A DNA stretch of 44,510 bases. Origin: Candidatus Daviesbacteria bacterium RIFCSPHIGHO2_02_FULL_36_13 (lineage in GTDB: Bacteria; Patescibacteriota; Microgenomatia; Daviesbacterales; UBA10151). The position numbers and the translations under genes are program-made. Below are positions 1-8,230 of the stretch, one piece after another. The DNA lies in NCBI GenBank assembly GCA_001777015.1, contig MFCV01000047.1, forward strand, positions 1 to 44,510, given 5' to 3'. Numbering within the stretch: position 1 is the stretch's first letter; each line of letters starts with the position of its first letter. The notes below the pieces were generated by a model, which searched no databases, was not told the DNA's origin, and was given only the letters and a program-made list of their open reading frames with translations.

Positions 1-589
1 AAATTGCATCAGTTAGTTTATCCTTTATAAGTTTTATTGCCTCATAACGACTCATCTCAAAAGCATTATTTTTTGAAGGATTCAAGTGTTTTTCAAAAGT
101 GTTCTTTTTAATAACAAGTACCACGGGTTTTTTTGTTTTTTCTGCCTGTGAAGTAAGATTTTGGATTTGAGCTGAATATTTTTTTTCATCAATAATTTCA
201 TAAGGAATATCAAAAGTTTTTAGAAATTCCTCCATTTTTTCTCCTGTTATATCATGTTCAGGAGCGTCATATCCCTTCCCACCTTCTCCTCTCCATGTAA
301 TTAAATAGAAGACAGGAATTTCATATAATTGATTTAGCGATGTTAGGGCATTCAATGTATTCATAAATCCTGAATTTTGAATGGCAACTATTGGAATTTT
401 TCTTGTTGATAAATAGTAACCAGAAGCAACTCCCATCACCAAAGCCTCATTAGCTGGATTAATAATTTCTATTCTTTTAGATTCCCAAAGGTAGTTAAAA
501 AAATCTTTAAAATAAGAACATGGCACTTCTATAATAGGCCCTAGATTATTTTTTATAAGTTCGGTTGTAAAATCTTTTGAATGAATCAT
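1..589 (-). CDS. aepY: Phosphonopyruvate decarboxylase, N-terminal part (partial at window edge)
   Basis: Not in the ORF track because it runs off the left edge; I translated it from ATG at 589, which overlaps the aepX stop by one base (TAATG). About 196 residues are visible. They match the N-terminal pyrimidine-binding half of ThDP-dependent phosphonopyruvate decarboxylases: 'NPANEALVMGVASGYYLS', 'QNSGFMNTLNALTSL' and 'TWRGEGGKGYDAPEHDITG' are family blocks. The enzyme decarboxylates phosphonopyruvate to phosphonoacetaldehyde, pulling the unfavourable PEP mutase equilibrium forward. It directly follows aepX, so the two form a phosphonate operon. The ThDP-binding C-terminal half and any aminotransferase making 2-aminoethylphosphonate would lie outside the window. 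Sulfopyruvate decarboxylase is related, but the PEP mutase neighbour argues for the phosphonate role. Confidence 0.9.
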   Translation of the reverse strand, partial: MIHSKDFTTELIKNNLGPIIEVPCSYFKDFFNYLWESKRIEIINPANEALVMGVASGYYLSTRKIPIVAIQNSGFMNTLNALTSLNQLYEIPVFYLITWRGEGGKGYDAPEHDITGEKMEEFLKTFDIPYEIIDEKKYSAQIQNLTSQAEKTKKPVVLVIKKNTFEKHLNPSKNNAFEMSRYEAIKLIKDKLTDAI

Positions 590-1902
590 TAAGATGGTAT
601 AAGTTTTATAGTCTCCTCTATAGACAGACATAGCTTATCTGCTTCTTTGGCTCTACCGTTTTTAAGTATTAATTCTGCCACATTCTTCATGGCAGGATAG
701 GCACTTCTTATCAATTGATTCGCATAGATAACCATACCAATACCCTCCTTAATAAATTCTTTCTCTCTAACACTACTAAAGGTTGACGGAACTACAATTA
801 AAAGAACTCTATACTTAAATTTCTTATATTTCCTACAAAATTCAAAAATCTCAGAGGGTGTCTCTTTTTTGCTGTGTATTAAAATTCCATCTGCCCCAGC
901 AGCAATATATGCTTTTGCCCTTTTTAAGGCATCCTCTATTCCTTTTCCTAAAATCAAACTTTCAATACGGGCAATTATCATAAAATCCCCTGTTACTTGT
1001 GCTTTCTTTCCCGTATTAATCTTCTCTGAAAAATTCTCAATTGAATCTTGCGTCTGATCAGCATCCTTTCCAAAAAGAGAATTTCTTTTCGCTCCAATTT
1101 TATCTTCAATAACAACAGCAGATACTCCTAACCTTTCCAGAGACTTAACAGTAAAAACAAAATGCTCAGACAACCCCCCGCTATCCCCATCCACAATAAT
1201 AGGTTTACTGGTTACTTCTAAAATCTGTTCAATGGTTTGAAGTCTTGATGTTATATCTACAGCAGCGGTATCAGGTTTTCCCTTAGATGCTGAGTCAGTC
1301 AAACTACTTTCCCACATACCATCAAACTCTACTGACTTACCATCTTCTACAATTTTTGTATTTTCCACAATAAGACCAGTTAATCCATTATGCACCTCTA
1401 GAATTTTTACCAGCGGTTTAAGTTCAAACATTCTGCGTAGCTGTCCTATTCTCTGAGAGGAGGTTATTCCTCTACCTCCTGAGTGATTAATAAGTTCAGA
1501 GGAGGAAATACCAACAGTATATTCAGGCTCAATAAGCTCCCCTCCCCATTCTTTTAAAACTTCTATAACTCTTTCTCTAGTTTCTTTTTGTATGCCAGTT
1601 TTCCAATCATCGCCATGTACTACAAAATCAGGTTTTATTGACCTTAGATTTTCCACATAATCAAGAGTTTTTTGTGGAATTACTTTGTATACCCCATCTA
1701 AATTTTCAATAACCTGCTTCCTTTGATCAAATGTCAGAAGAGGGACTCTCTTATAGCTAGCTATAGCCTCATCTGTTAATAATCCTACAACTACTTTACC
1801 CAACTTTTTTGCAGTTGTTATTATATTGATGTGACCATGATGTATAAGGTCTGCAGACATACCCACATACACTATTTTTTCTTCCGTTCCCTTCCGTCTC
1901 AT
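589..1902 (-). CDS. aepX: Cytidylyltransferase-PEP mutase fusion protein
   Basis: Two-domain protein of 437 residues. Residues ~8-140 form a TagD/GCT-like nucleotidyltransferase domain with the HxGH motif ('HHGH', about residue 21) and an 'ISSSELI' block resembling the ISTTxI motif of CTP-using members. Residues ~150-430 are phosphoenolpyruvate phosphomutase: 'DGDSGG', the diagnostic EDK(x5)NS motif ('[10 protein letters not shown]', about residue 267), 'IARIES' and 'ILIHSK'. The mutase makes phosphonopyruvate from PEP, forming the C-P bond; the attached domain could activate a phosphonate with CMP (inference). The track starts at TTG 1908; I prefer ATG 1902, two codons in, because a -10-like TACAAT lies 11 bases upstream of it. 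It is divergent from the ABC exporter genes, which suggests, but does not prove, a phosphonate-decorated glycan. Confidence 0.92.
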   Translation of the reverse strand: MRRKGTEEKIVYVGMSADLIHHGHINIITTAKKLGKVVVGLLTDEAIASYKRVPLLTFDQRKQVIENLDGVYKVIPQKTLDYVENLRSIKPDFVVHGDDWKTGIQKETRERVIEVLKEWGGELIEPEYTVGISSSELINHSGGRGITSSQRIGQLRRMFELKPLVKILEVHNGLTGLIVENTKIVEDGKSVEFDGMWESSLTDSASKGKPDTAAVDITSRLQTIEQILEVTSKPIIVDGDSGGLSEHFVFTVKSLERLGVSAVVIEDKIGAKRNSLFGKDADQTQDSIENFSEKINTGKKAQVTGDFMIIARIESLILGKGIEDALKRAKAYIAAGADGILIHSKKETPSEIFEFCRKYKKFKYRVLLIVVPSTFSSVREKEFIKEGIGMVIYANQLIRSAYPAMKNVAELILKNGRAKEADKLCLSIEETIKLIPS

Positions 1903-1913
1903 ATTCAAGAATG

Positions 1914-1919
1914 ATTGTA
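1914..1919 (-). promoter_or_regulatory. Putative -10 box for aepX
   Basis: TACAAT on the minus strand, 11 bases before the preferred aepX ATG; no Shine-Dalgarno sequence lies in between. A GAGGAGG sequence just upstream is too far from the start to serve as an RBS. No clear -35 was found. Confidence 0.4.
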
Positions 1920-1953
1920 CAGCCTCCTCGAGCTTTTCGCAAATGCATACATA

Positions 1954-1962
1954 TGCTAAAAT
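1954..1962 (+). promoter_or_regulatory. Putative extended -10 box for wzm-wzt
   Basis: TGCTAAAAT is a TGn-extended -10 element, 15 bases before the wzm ATG. The same form (TGTTAAAAT, also 15 bases before the ATG) precedes rfbF. The -35 region is weak. Confidence 0.45.
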
Positions 1963-1977
1963 CAGATTGGTGAAAAT

Positions 1978-2760
1978 ATGATCAAAAGATTCTTATTACC
2001 ATTTTTATATTATAAATTTTTGCTTTCTCAGCTTATTTTAAGGGAAATTAAAGCCAGGTATAAACAATCCATCATGGGCTATGCCTGGATAATATTTAGC
2101 CCCCTAATTCAACTTTTAATTTATTCCTTTGTTTTTTCGATCATATTCCGCTTCCCTACAGGAGATATCCCCTACTCCATATTTTTACTGGCAGGACTTC
2201 TTCCATGGATATATTTTCAAACTACTTTATCTACAACTGCTTTAGTATTAGTGGATAATTCTAACCTTATAAAAAAAGTTTATTTTCCAAGAGAGGTATT
2301 GCCTTATTCAGTTATTTTAGCAAAAGCAGTTGACTTATTTTTTGCAGCATTAGTACTTGTTGCTTTTATGATTTTTTATCAGATCCCATTTCATTTAACT
2401 GTACTACTGTTAATACCTCTATTTCTTATTCAGGTAGCTTTAATGACAGGAATATCTTTTTTTATTTCAACAGCAAATTTATTCTACAGGGACATACAAT
2501 ATGTTGTTAATTTATTTCTCTTTATGTGGATGTTTTTAACTCCTGTTGTTTACCCGCTATCTTTGGTGCCTGACAAATATATTTGGCTGTATAAGCTAAA
2601 CCCGATGGTAGGTATTATTGAAGGCTACAGATCAGCTCTTTTCAATTTCTCTTTTGACAGCGGGACAATACTTTGGTCAGCTCTTATATCATTTTTGATT
2701 TTTATAGTCGGATTTATATTTTTCAAAAAAAGCGAGAAAATATTCGCTGATATAGTCTAA
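1978..2760 (+). CDS. wzm: Polysaccharide ABC-2 transporter permease (Wzm/TagG family)
   Basis: 260-residue inner-membrane protein with about six hydrophobic segments. The N-terminus carries the family signature: '[20 protein letters not shown]' followed by '[13 protein letters not shown]' and '[11 protein letters not shown]'; the middle has the '[14 protein letters not shown]' cytoplasmic-loop block. Such permeases pair with a Wzt ATPase to move completed polysaccharide or teichoic-acid chains across the membrane. The stop overlaps the wzt start by one base (TAATG), so the two are co-translated. Length is normal for the family (about 255-270). The substrate cannot be read from sequence; the locus suggests a phosphonate- and/or nonulosonate-containing glycan. 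Confidence 0.93.
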   Translation: MIKRFLLPFLYYKFLLSQLILREIKARYKQSIMGYAWIIFSPLIQLLIYSFVFSIIFRFPTGDIPYSIFLLAGLLPWIYFQTTLSTTALVLVDNSNLIKKVYFPREVLPYSVILAKAVDLFFAALVLVAFMIFYQIPFHLTVLLLIPLFLIQVALMTGISFFISTANLFYRDIQYVVNLFLFMWMFLTPVVYPLSLVPDKYIWLYKLNPMVGIIEGYRSALFNFSFDSGTILWSALISFLIFIVGFIFFKKSEKIFADIV

Positions 2761-3509
2761 TGGATAATAAAAACGTAAGCATACAATTTAAGAATTGCAC
2801 AAAGAAATTTTACTTGCAGGAGGATAAAACTTTCAAAGAGTTTCTACCCAATTTAATTTTAGGCAAATCCTGGGCAAAGGAACTTATAGCTTTAAATGAT
2901 ATTTCCTTTGAGATTAAGCAGGGAGAAACTGTAGGAATTGTGGGTAAAAACGGTGCGGGCAAATCAACTCTGCTAAGACTTATAGCAGGAGTAACCTCGC
3001 CTACAAAGGGTGAAGTAAGGGTAGAAGGTAAAGTAGCACCCTTAATAGAACTTGGCGCAGGATTTCATCATGAATTATCAGGATATGAGAATATTTTTCT
3101 CAATGCAGCAATACTTGGAATGCATAAAAAAGAAATAGAGCTGGTTCTGGATAAAATTATTGAATTTTCTGAACTTGAGGATTTCATTCATATTCCTGTT
3201 AAAAGATACTCCTCCGGAATGTACATGCGGCTGGCATTTGCTATTGCAGTACATGTTGATGCACCAATTCTTCTTATTGATGAGGTTCTGGCAGTTGGAG
3301 ATGCTGCCTTTCAAAAAAAATGTTTAGACCGTCTGAAAGAGTTTAAGAAACAAGGCGATAAAATTATTATCTTTATTAGTCACAGTGAACAATCAGTAAA
3401 GAATTTCTGTGAAAGAGTAATCCTTTTAGATCATGGAAAAATGCTGGATGAGGGTTCACCGGCAGAAGTATTTGAAAAATATCACCATATTCTTACCCAA
3501 AAGACTTGA
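2760..3509 (+). CDS. wzt: Polysaccharide ABC transporter ATP-binding protein (Wzt/TagH family)
   Basis: 249-residue ABC ATPase. Visible motifs in order: Walker A 'GKNGAGKST' near residue 63, Q-loop region 'IELGAGFHHELSGYENI' typical of the Wzt/TagH/RfbE group, signature 'YSSGMYMRLAFA' near 150, Walker B 'ILLIDEVLAVGD' near 170 and H-loop 'ISHSE'. The protein ends soon after the nucleotide-binding domain, so it lacks the C-terminal carbohydrate-binding module of Wzt proteins that recognise a capped O-antigen. This implies export without terminal-cap recognition, or recognition by another protein (inference). Its 3' end overlaps the convergent GT39-like gene by 17 bases. Confidence 0.93.
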   Translation: MDNKNVSIQFKNCTKKFYLQEDKTFKEFLPNLILGKSWAKELIALNDISFEIKQGETVGIVGKNGAGKSTLLRLIAGVTSPTKGEVRVEGKVAPLIELGAGFHHELSGYENIFLNAAILGMHKKEIELVLDKIIEFSELEDFIHIPVKRYSSGMYMRLAFAIAVHVDAPILLIDEVLAVGDAAFQKKCLDRLKEFKKQGDKIIIFISHSEQSVKNFCERVILLDHGKMLDEGSPAEVFEKYHHILTQKT

Positions 3510-5601
3510 ATAATTCTCTTTTTAATTTAAATCCTGCGAAAGTAAGTAACAATAGATTTAAGACAAGAGGTATTAGTATCCAACTTTTTGGTATGTCCCA
3601 GTAATACAGATTTCTGACCCACCAAAAATCAGGCAGTCTTTCAAAAGTTTGAGTGTGTATATCCCAAAATTTCCAGGGGTCTTCATTGGCGAAGCCAAGA
3701 ACTTGTTCATTTGTCCCTCCCCAATTTTGATAAGTTACTCCTGCAATTTTGGGGCCCAAATCTGAAACATATGGCACATCTATGCTTTCCATATTCTGCC
3801 TTTGGCCGTTTATATCGAAATATTGAATTGCTAAAATTTGTTTTTTATCCAAAAGAATTTTTGGATCCCCGTAATCAACAACTACCATCAACTGATTATC
3901 CTTCGGCTTTACTAAATTTTCACTTATGGGTAATTTTATCATCATTCTTTCCGTAGCCCCCAATTCAAAAGTTCCATTTGAAATAGGAATGTCATTTAAT
4001 AAAAATTGCAATTTTGCAGATGAAGACGACTCGGCAATAGGATGATTAATTCCTCCAAATGTTAACTCCCTAACGTGATCTTTATTATTATCATCAAATG
4101 ATATATATCCCTTACCTTCTACTACCCTCCATCTTTCAGGACCTACATTGAACGGAAAGTCTATCCCGTCATAAAATCTGACATTATATATTCCCCTTTC
4201 AAAAGTTTTGGGGAAATTTTGCCCTAATTTAATAAAGTTTTTTGACATATTCAAAAGAGGTGTGTATCTTGGTAGAAGGTTGCTGTAGGTAAACATCGTA
4301 TACTGATTTTGGTTCACATAAAATTTTTTATCTAAATTAGCATACTTTGTCTGATAAGGAATTAAAATTCCCATAATTTCGATCAAAAATCCTATAAGTG
4401 CTAAAGGCAAAAATACAAAATAGATTGCTTTTTTAGAAAGAAATTTATATATGCTTCCCACCACAAGCATCCCAAGCGGTATTAAAGGAGTTAAATATCT
4501 TGGCCCCCAGCTATTTTCACCATGCCATAGACCTTCAATGCCCTGATCAGGCCTGCCTATTGTATAAGCTTTTGCATAAAAAAGTATTAAAACTACACTG
4601 TAGAGAAGAAAAATAAAAAATTCTGGACGTATATCCTTTTTAATTTTATGCCAGAAAAAAAGAATAATTAAAAGTATAGGAGAGTAAATAAAAATACTCC
4701 TCCCCGGACTAAAAAGCTGTCCGTAAATCCCCTCGAAAAATACCCCCAGAGGTATTCTGCTAGCAAGATAACTTGTACCGACCAAGATTAAGTTAGAACC
4801 GCTCCCAACCCTTATATTTTCATACCAGGTATATATTAAAACAAACGGAAGTACAGCAATAAGAAAAACTGCACAATCCTTAAAAATAATTTTTAGTGAC
4901 TGTATGTTGAACTTATGCTTTAACAGCATTGTGTAATAAAGAAAAAGAGGAGGTGCAGCCAAAATAAAGGTCGGATTATAAGTAATCACGAAAATCCCGA
5001 AATACAGACCGGCTAAAATTAACAGATAGATTTTTCTTTTTATTGAATAAAGTTTAATCATTAAAAAAGTAAGCATCAAAAATGTAATAAACATCATATG
5101 CGGCATTGAATGCTTGGTATAAACAAATAAATTAGTAGCAACAATTGAGATCAAACTGAAAAATATTGACTGTTTTTTTGATAAACCCAGTATGACAAAA
5201 TAAACAAATAAAATTACACCCAGAAGTGCCCCAAAAAAAGCATTGGTAAAGCCGGCCATCAAAAATATTAACCAGTCATTTTCCAAAGGAAAGTGCTCCG
5301 AAGGACTAACACCATAAATTTTATATACAATATCTGTTATAGCTACTGCAGGGAGATAAGCCAAAGAAAAACCCAAGCCTGTTAAGCTATAATATTTACC
5401 ATCCCTGCCTTCTACAATATTCATGTGGATATTTTTTCTTTCCGAATATTCATACGGAGGAGTTGTCGGCTCACCTTTATAGTAAATACTTCTGGCAACC
5501 GTCAGATATTGAAATCCGTCACCTGAATCAATTACTCCTGCGGAAAAAAAAGACAGGAATGCAAAGAGAAATAAGAAGTAATAGATAATAATATTTTTCA
5601 T
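3493..5601 (-). CDS. Multi-pass membrane glycosyltransferase-like protein (GT39/ArnT-type)
   Basis: 702 residues. An N-terminal membrane anchor is followed at once by an acidic first loop ('DSGDGFQYLTVARS'), the position where GT-C enzymes hold their catalytic Asp/Glu. About ten more hydrophobic segments follow to roughly residue 430. A ~250-residue polar region then precedes a last transmembrane helix near the C-terminus ('WILIPLVLNLLLL'). This GT-C layout suggests a polyprenyl-phosphate-sugar-dependent transferase acting at the outer face of the membrane. The large exocytoplasmic domain near the C-terminus is of unknown role. The start overlaps the stop of the upstream FkbM gene (ATGA). The exact family and substrate are not recognisable; a membrane protein without transferase activity is possible but less likely. 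Confidence 0.72.
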   Translation of the reverse strand: MKNIIIYYFLFLFAFLSFFSAGVIDSGDGFQYLTVARSIYYKGEPTTPPYEYSERKNIHMNIVEGRDGKYYSLTGLGFSLAYLPAVAITDIVYKIYGVSPSEHFPLENDWLIFLMAGFTNAFFGALLGVILFVYFVILGLSKKQSIFFSLISIVATNLFVYTKHSMPHMMFITFLMLTFLMIKLYSIKRKIYLLILAGLYFGIFVITYNPTFILAAPPLFLYYTMLLKHKFNIQSLKIIFKDCAVFLIAVLPFVLIYTWYENIRVGSGSNLILVGTSYLASRIPLGVFFEGIYGQLFSPGRSIFIYSPILLIILFFWHKIKKDIRPEFFIFLLYSVVLILFYAKAYTIGRPDQGIEGLWHGENSWGPRYLTPLIPLGMLVVGSIYKFLSKKAIYFVFLPLALIGFLIEIMGILIPYQTKYANLDKKFYVNQNQYTMFTYSNLLPRYTPLLNMSKNFIKLGQNFPKTFERGIYNVRFYDGIDFPFNVGPERWRVVEGKGYISFDDNNKDHVRELTFGGINHPIAESSSSAKLQFLLNDIPISNGTFELGATERMMIKLPISENLVKPKDNQLMVVVDYGDPKILLDKKQILAIQYFDINGQRQNMESIDVPYVSDLGPKIAGVTYQNWGGTNEQVLGFANEDPWKFWDIHTQTFERLPDFWWVRNLYYWDIPKSWILIPLVLNLLLLTFAGFKLKRELFKSFG

Positions 5602-6452
5602 TTACGTATTGCTATTATATTCCAACCCTGATTTTTTTCCATCACTAAGTTTATTAAATTATACTTTTTGTCAAACATATAATTTTTAAATCCGTAATTC
5701 TCCAGATAACTTACAGTATCTTTTGTTGAAAAACCAAAAGATTTATAAGCTTCCTCATTTACTTCTACGATTAATATATCTACTTTTTTACCCTGTAAAC
5801 TTTCTTCCAACCCCTTCAGAACTAGCATTTCTGCTCCTTCCACGTCAATTTTAATCATTTTAATCTTTTTGATATTTTGATCCTTTATAAATTTATCAAG
5901 AGTAGTTGATTCCAATCTTAGCGTATTTTTGTTACCAGAATTAGGTGAGATGTGATTATAATCCGGGTATTCACTAGTATCGAAATTTACAAGTTGGGAT
6001 CTATCAGATACAACTTTTCTTATAACCTCAATCCTGTCTTTTTTCTGATTAAGAGCTATATTTTCATATAATTTAGGTAATATTTTAGGTGAAGGTTCAA
6101 AAGCAAAAATTTTTCCTGTAGTAATTTTAGAAGATGCGAGAAAGGAGTAAACCCCGATATTTGCACCAACATCAATAAAATAATCCCCCCTTTTTAAAAT
6201 ACTTAATAAAAATTGCATCTCCCCGTATTCCGGAAATCTTAAATATACAACCAAAGTACTGTAAAGAGAATCATTCGGATAGCAAATACATTTAGTACCT
6301 GGAACTAACTCTACTACACAGGGGGATTTAAGGAAAATTTGATTTATTTTCCACCAAAATATTTTTAGCAGTGTTCTTATTGTATTTCCCTTATTTAACG
6401 GATGATTTAAAATAAATTTCAGGAAAAATAAATAACTGAAAAATTTAGTCAT
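5598..6452 (-). CDS. FkbM-family SAM-dependent methyltransferase
   Basis: 284 residues. The N-terminal ~85 residues are variable. The FkbM domain follows: SAM-binding motif I 'YFIDVGANIGVYSFLA' near residue 93, 'FEPSP' near 120, and the late block 'MIKIDVEGAEMLVLKGLE' near 200. FkbM enzymes usually O-methylate sugars or small molecules, so this gene probably adds an O-methyl group to a glycan residue made in this locus. It is the first gene of a two-gene minus-strand unit with the GT39-like gene (4-base overlap) and is divergent from the GT11 gene with only 36 bases between their starts. Family assignment is firm; the acceptor is unknown. Confidence 0.9.
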   Translation of the reverse strand: MTKFFSYLFFLKFILNHPLNKGNTIRTLLKIFWWKINQIFLKSPCVVELVPGTKCICYPNDSLYSTLVVYLRFPEYGEMQFLLSILKRGDYFIDVGANIGVYSFLASSKITTGKIFAFEPSPKILPKLYENIALNQKKDRIEVIRKVVSDRSQLVNFDTSEYPDYNHISPNSGNKNTLRLESTTLDKFIKDQNIKKIKMIKIDVEGAEMLVLKGLEESLQGKKVDILIVEVNEEAYKSFGFSTKDTVSYLENYGFKNYMFDKKYNLINLVMEKNQGWNIIAIRK

Positions 6453-6475
6453 AAATAAGTTAAAATATTAAGAAG

Positions 6476-6481
6476 GATAAT
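6476..6481 (+). promoter_or_regulatory. Putative -10 box for GT11-like gene
   Basis: GATAAT, 7 bases before ATG 6489. The same bases overlap a possible weak Shine-Dalgarno (AAGGA), so they could serve either role. Confidence 0.3.
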
Positions 6482-6488
6482 TTAACAC

Positions 6489-7424
6489 ATGGATGTTACA
6501 AAAAATAGCGGTAAACAAGTAATTATTTTACGTCAAAGCGGAGGAAGATTAGGAAACCAACTGCTTCTTTATGCTAGTGTCTATGCTTTTTGCCTGGAAT
6601 ATAACTATAAGTGTATAAATTATACTCTTTATAATTATGCTGATTATTTTGAGAAGTCTAATCGTGATAAATTTACAAAACTGGTTGGAATTTTCTCCAA
6701 ATTAAAACTCTATCATACCCACCGTGATTATTTTATTGTATATCAAATTTATAGATTCTTAACATATCTTTACAGCTTTTTTAAAAGTGGTATTGTAATA
6801 AAAGAAGACCCCCAGGCTACTATATATCTCCCTCCAACAGATGATAAAAATAGAAGTCATAAAAAATTAATAGAAAATATAACCAAAAGTAAACACAGAA
6901 TTTTCTATATTGATGGATGGAGCTTCAGAAACCCGGTTGGTTTGAAAAAATATCATAAAAAAATAGTAGATTTGCTAAAACCAAAACAATACACTATTAA
7001 TAGGGTAGAATCTTTCATTAATCCTCTAAAGAGAAAATATCATTTAATTGGAGTGCATATCCGCCAAGGTGAATATAAAAGTAAAAAATTTATGGGAGGG
7101 GAATGGTATTTTAATGAAAAAGAAGTAGCAGGAATCCTTAAGACTTATATAGAAAAAAATCACAAAGATCCCAATAAAGCGATGTTTATAATTTGTTCCG
7201 ACGAACCAGTAAATTTAGATTATTTTAAGGGATTAAATGTAATAAGAGGTATCGGTAGTATGATGGAGGATATAGTGACTTTATCAAAGTGTAATTTGAT
7301 AATCGGCTCAAACAGCACATTCGGCTCATTTGCTGCATATTTTGGCAATATTCCATTTTTTATATTTGACAGGGGTAAAAAATATGTTCCAGCCAAGAGT
7401 GAAAACTTATTTCAAAATTTTTAA
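6489..7424 (+). CDS. GT11 alpha-1,2-fucosyltransferase-like protein
   Basis: 311 residues. The N-terminal 'GGRLGNQLLLYASVYAF' block and the internal 'GVHIRQGEY' block are the two hallmarks of GT11 fucosyltransferases; near the C-terminus 'LIIGSNSTFGSFAAYFG' matches the acceptor/donor region. The usual HxRRGDY donor motif is altered to H-I-R-Q-G-E-Y, keeping the first Arg. No GDP-fucose synthesis genes are in the window, but a GDP-mannose 3,5-epimerase is encoded 2 kb away, so the donor could be GDP-L-galactose, which differs from GDP-L-fucose only by a 6-hydroxyl (inference). Single plus-strand gene between minus-strand units; its end overlaps the DUF268 gene by 4 bases. Confidence 0.82.
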   Translation: MDVTKNSGKQVIILRQSGGRLGNQLLLYASVYAFCLEYNYKCINYTLYNYADYFEKSNRDKFTKLVGIFSKLKLYHTHRDYFIVYQIYRFLTYLYSFFKSGIVIKEDPQATIYLPPTDDKNRSHKKLIENITKSKHRIFYIDGWSFRNPVGLKKYHKKIVDLLKPKQYTINRVESFINPLKRKYHLIGVHIRQGEYKSKKFMGGEWYFNEKEVAGILKTYIEKNHKDPNKAMFIICSDEPVNLDYFKGLNVIRGIGSMMEDIVTLSKCNLIIGSNSTFGSFAAYFGNIPFFIFDRGKKYVPAKSENLFQNF

Positions 7425-8230
7425 TTTTTTCTGAAATGATATAAACCACAAGAAAAATTGTTGTTTATAAAATCATTTGGTTCGGCATCTTTTATAAAAC
7501 TATTTCTGTCATCAACGGCACTGAATTCTACCAAACTACACCCGTTAAAAAGCTTCAGTACATATAATGGATTAAATACCCTATGCGCATTAAATTCTAA
7601 TCTTTGCATACCAATGGGTACTGAAAAGTAAATGCTTCCTCCTTTTTTAGTAACTCTTTTCATTTCATCAATAGCTTTTTTATAACCCCAAGGATCAATC
7701 GGATCACCGTATCTTCCTAAACCAAAATGTTCAATAGCATGAAGGGAGGAAATAGAACTAATGCTTTTGGATTTAACATTTCTCATATTTGTACAATCTG
7801 CTTGAATAAATTCCAAATTTGGAATTTTTATCCTAAGAGGCCTTATATCGAGCATTATTACTTTACAAAATACCAAACAATGGGAGATAAAACCATCCAG
7901 TCTGCTGCCTATATCATAATGTTTTTTTACACCCGATCTATAAATCCTGTTTGCTGCCCATATATCCTGGTAAAAGTAATGCTGCAGTATCCCTCCGGCT
8001 TCTTCATAACGGTCATAATAAAATGGATAAGAGTGTAAAAACTTTATTTCAAATGGGCTCTTGATTTTGCTGTTTAAGCTCCGATATTGAAAATAATCTT
8101 TGTAGTAGGCAACTACGCCCTTAGCAATTTTTAATCCCGCAATTGTCCGTAAAAAGGGATACGCAGAAGGGAAAAGTGCATTTCCCTGAATAAGGATAAA
8201 TCTTAACAAAGGGGTAATGGGAGATTTCAT
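7421..8230 (-). CDS. DUF268 family protein, methyltransferase-like
   Basis: 269 residues. The central 'HYDIGSRLDGFISHCL', 'MLDIRPL' and 'LEFIQADCTNM' resemble a degenerate SAM-binding Rossmann fold; 'SISSLHAIEHFGLGRYGDPIDPWGY' and the C-terminal 'FSVPIGMQRLEFNAHRVF' are the conserved DUF268 blocks. Proteins of this family are common in glycan loci but have no established reaction that I know of; the fold suggests methyl transfer or a related SAM use. Its start overlaps the stop of the STELLO-like gene (TAATG), so it is translated with the glycosyltransferase and epimerase upstream. Confidence 0.8.
   Translation of the reverse strand: MKSPITPLLRFILIQGNALFPSAYPFLRTIAGLKIAKGVVAYYKDYFQYRSLNSKIKSPFEIKFLHSYPFYYDRYEEAGGILQHYFYQDIWAANRIYRSGVKKHYDIGSRLDGFISHCLVFCKVIMLDIRPLRIKIPNLEFIQADCTNMRNVKSKSISSISSLHAIEHFGLGRYGDPIDPWGYKKAIDEMKRVTKKGGSIYFSVPIGMQRLEFNAHRVFNPLYVLKLFNGCSLVEFSAVDDRNSFIKDAEPNDFINNNFSCGLYHFRKN

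Noticed and set aside
3493-3509. Intrinsic terminators at convergent gene ends
   Set aside because: I looked at each convergent junction; the genes overlap and I saw no hairpin followed by a T-run.
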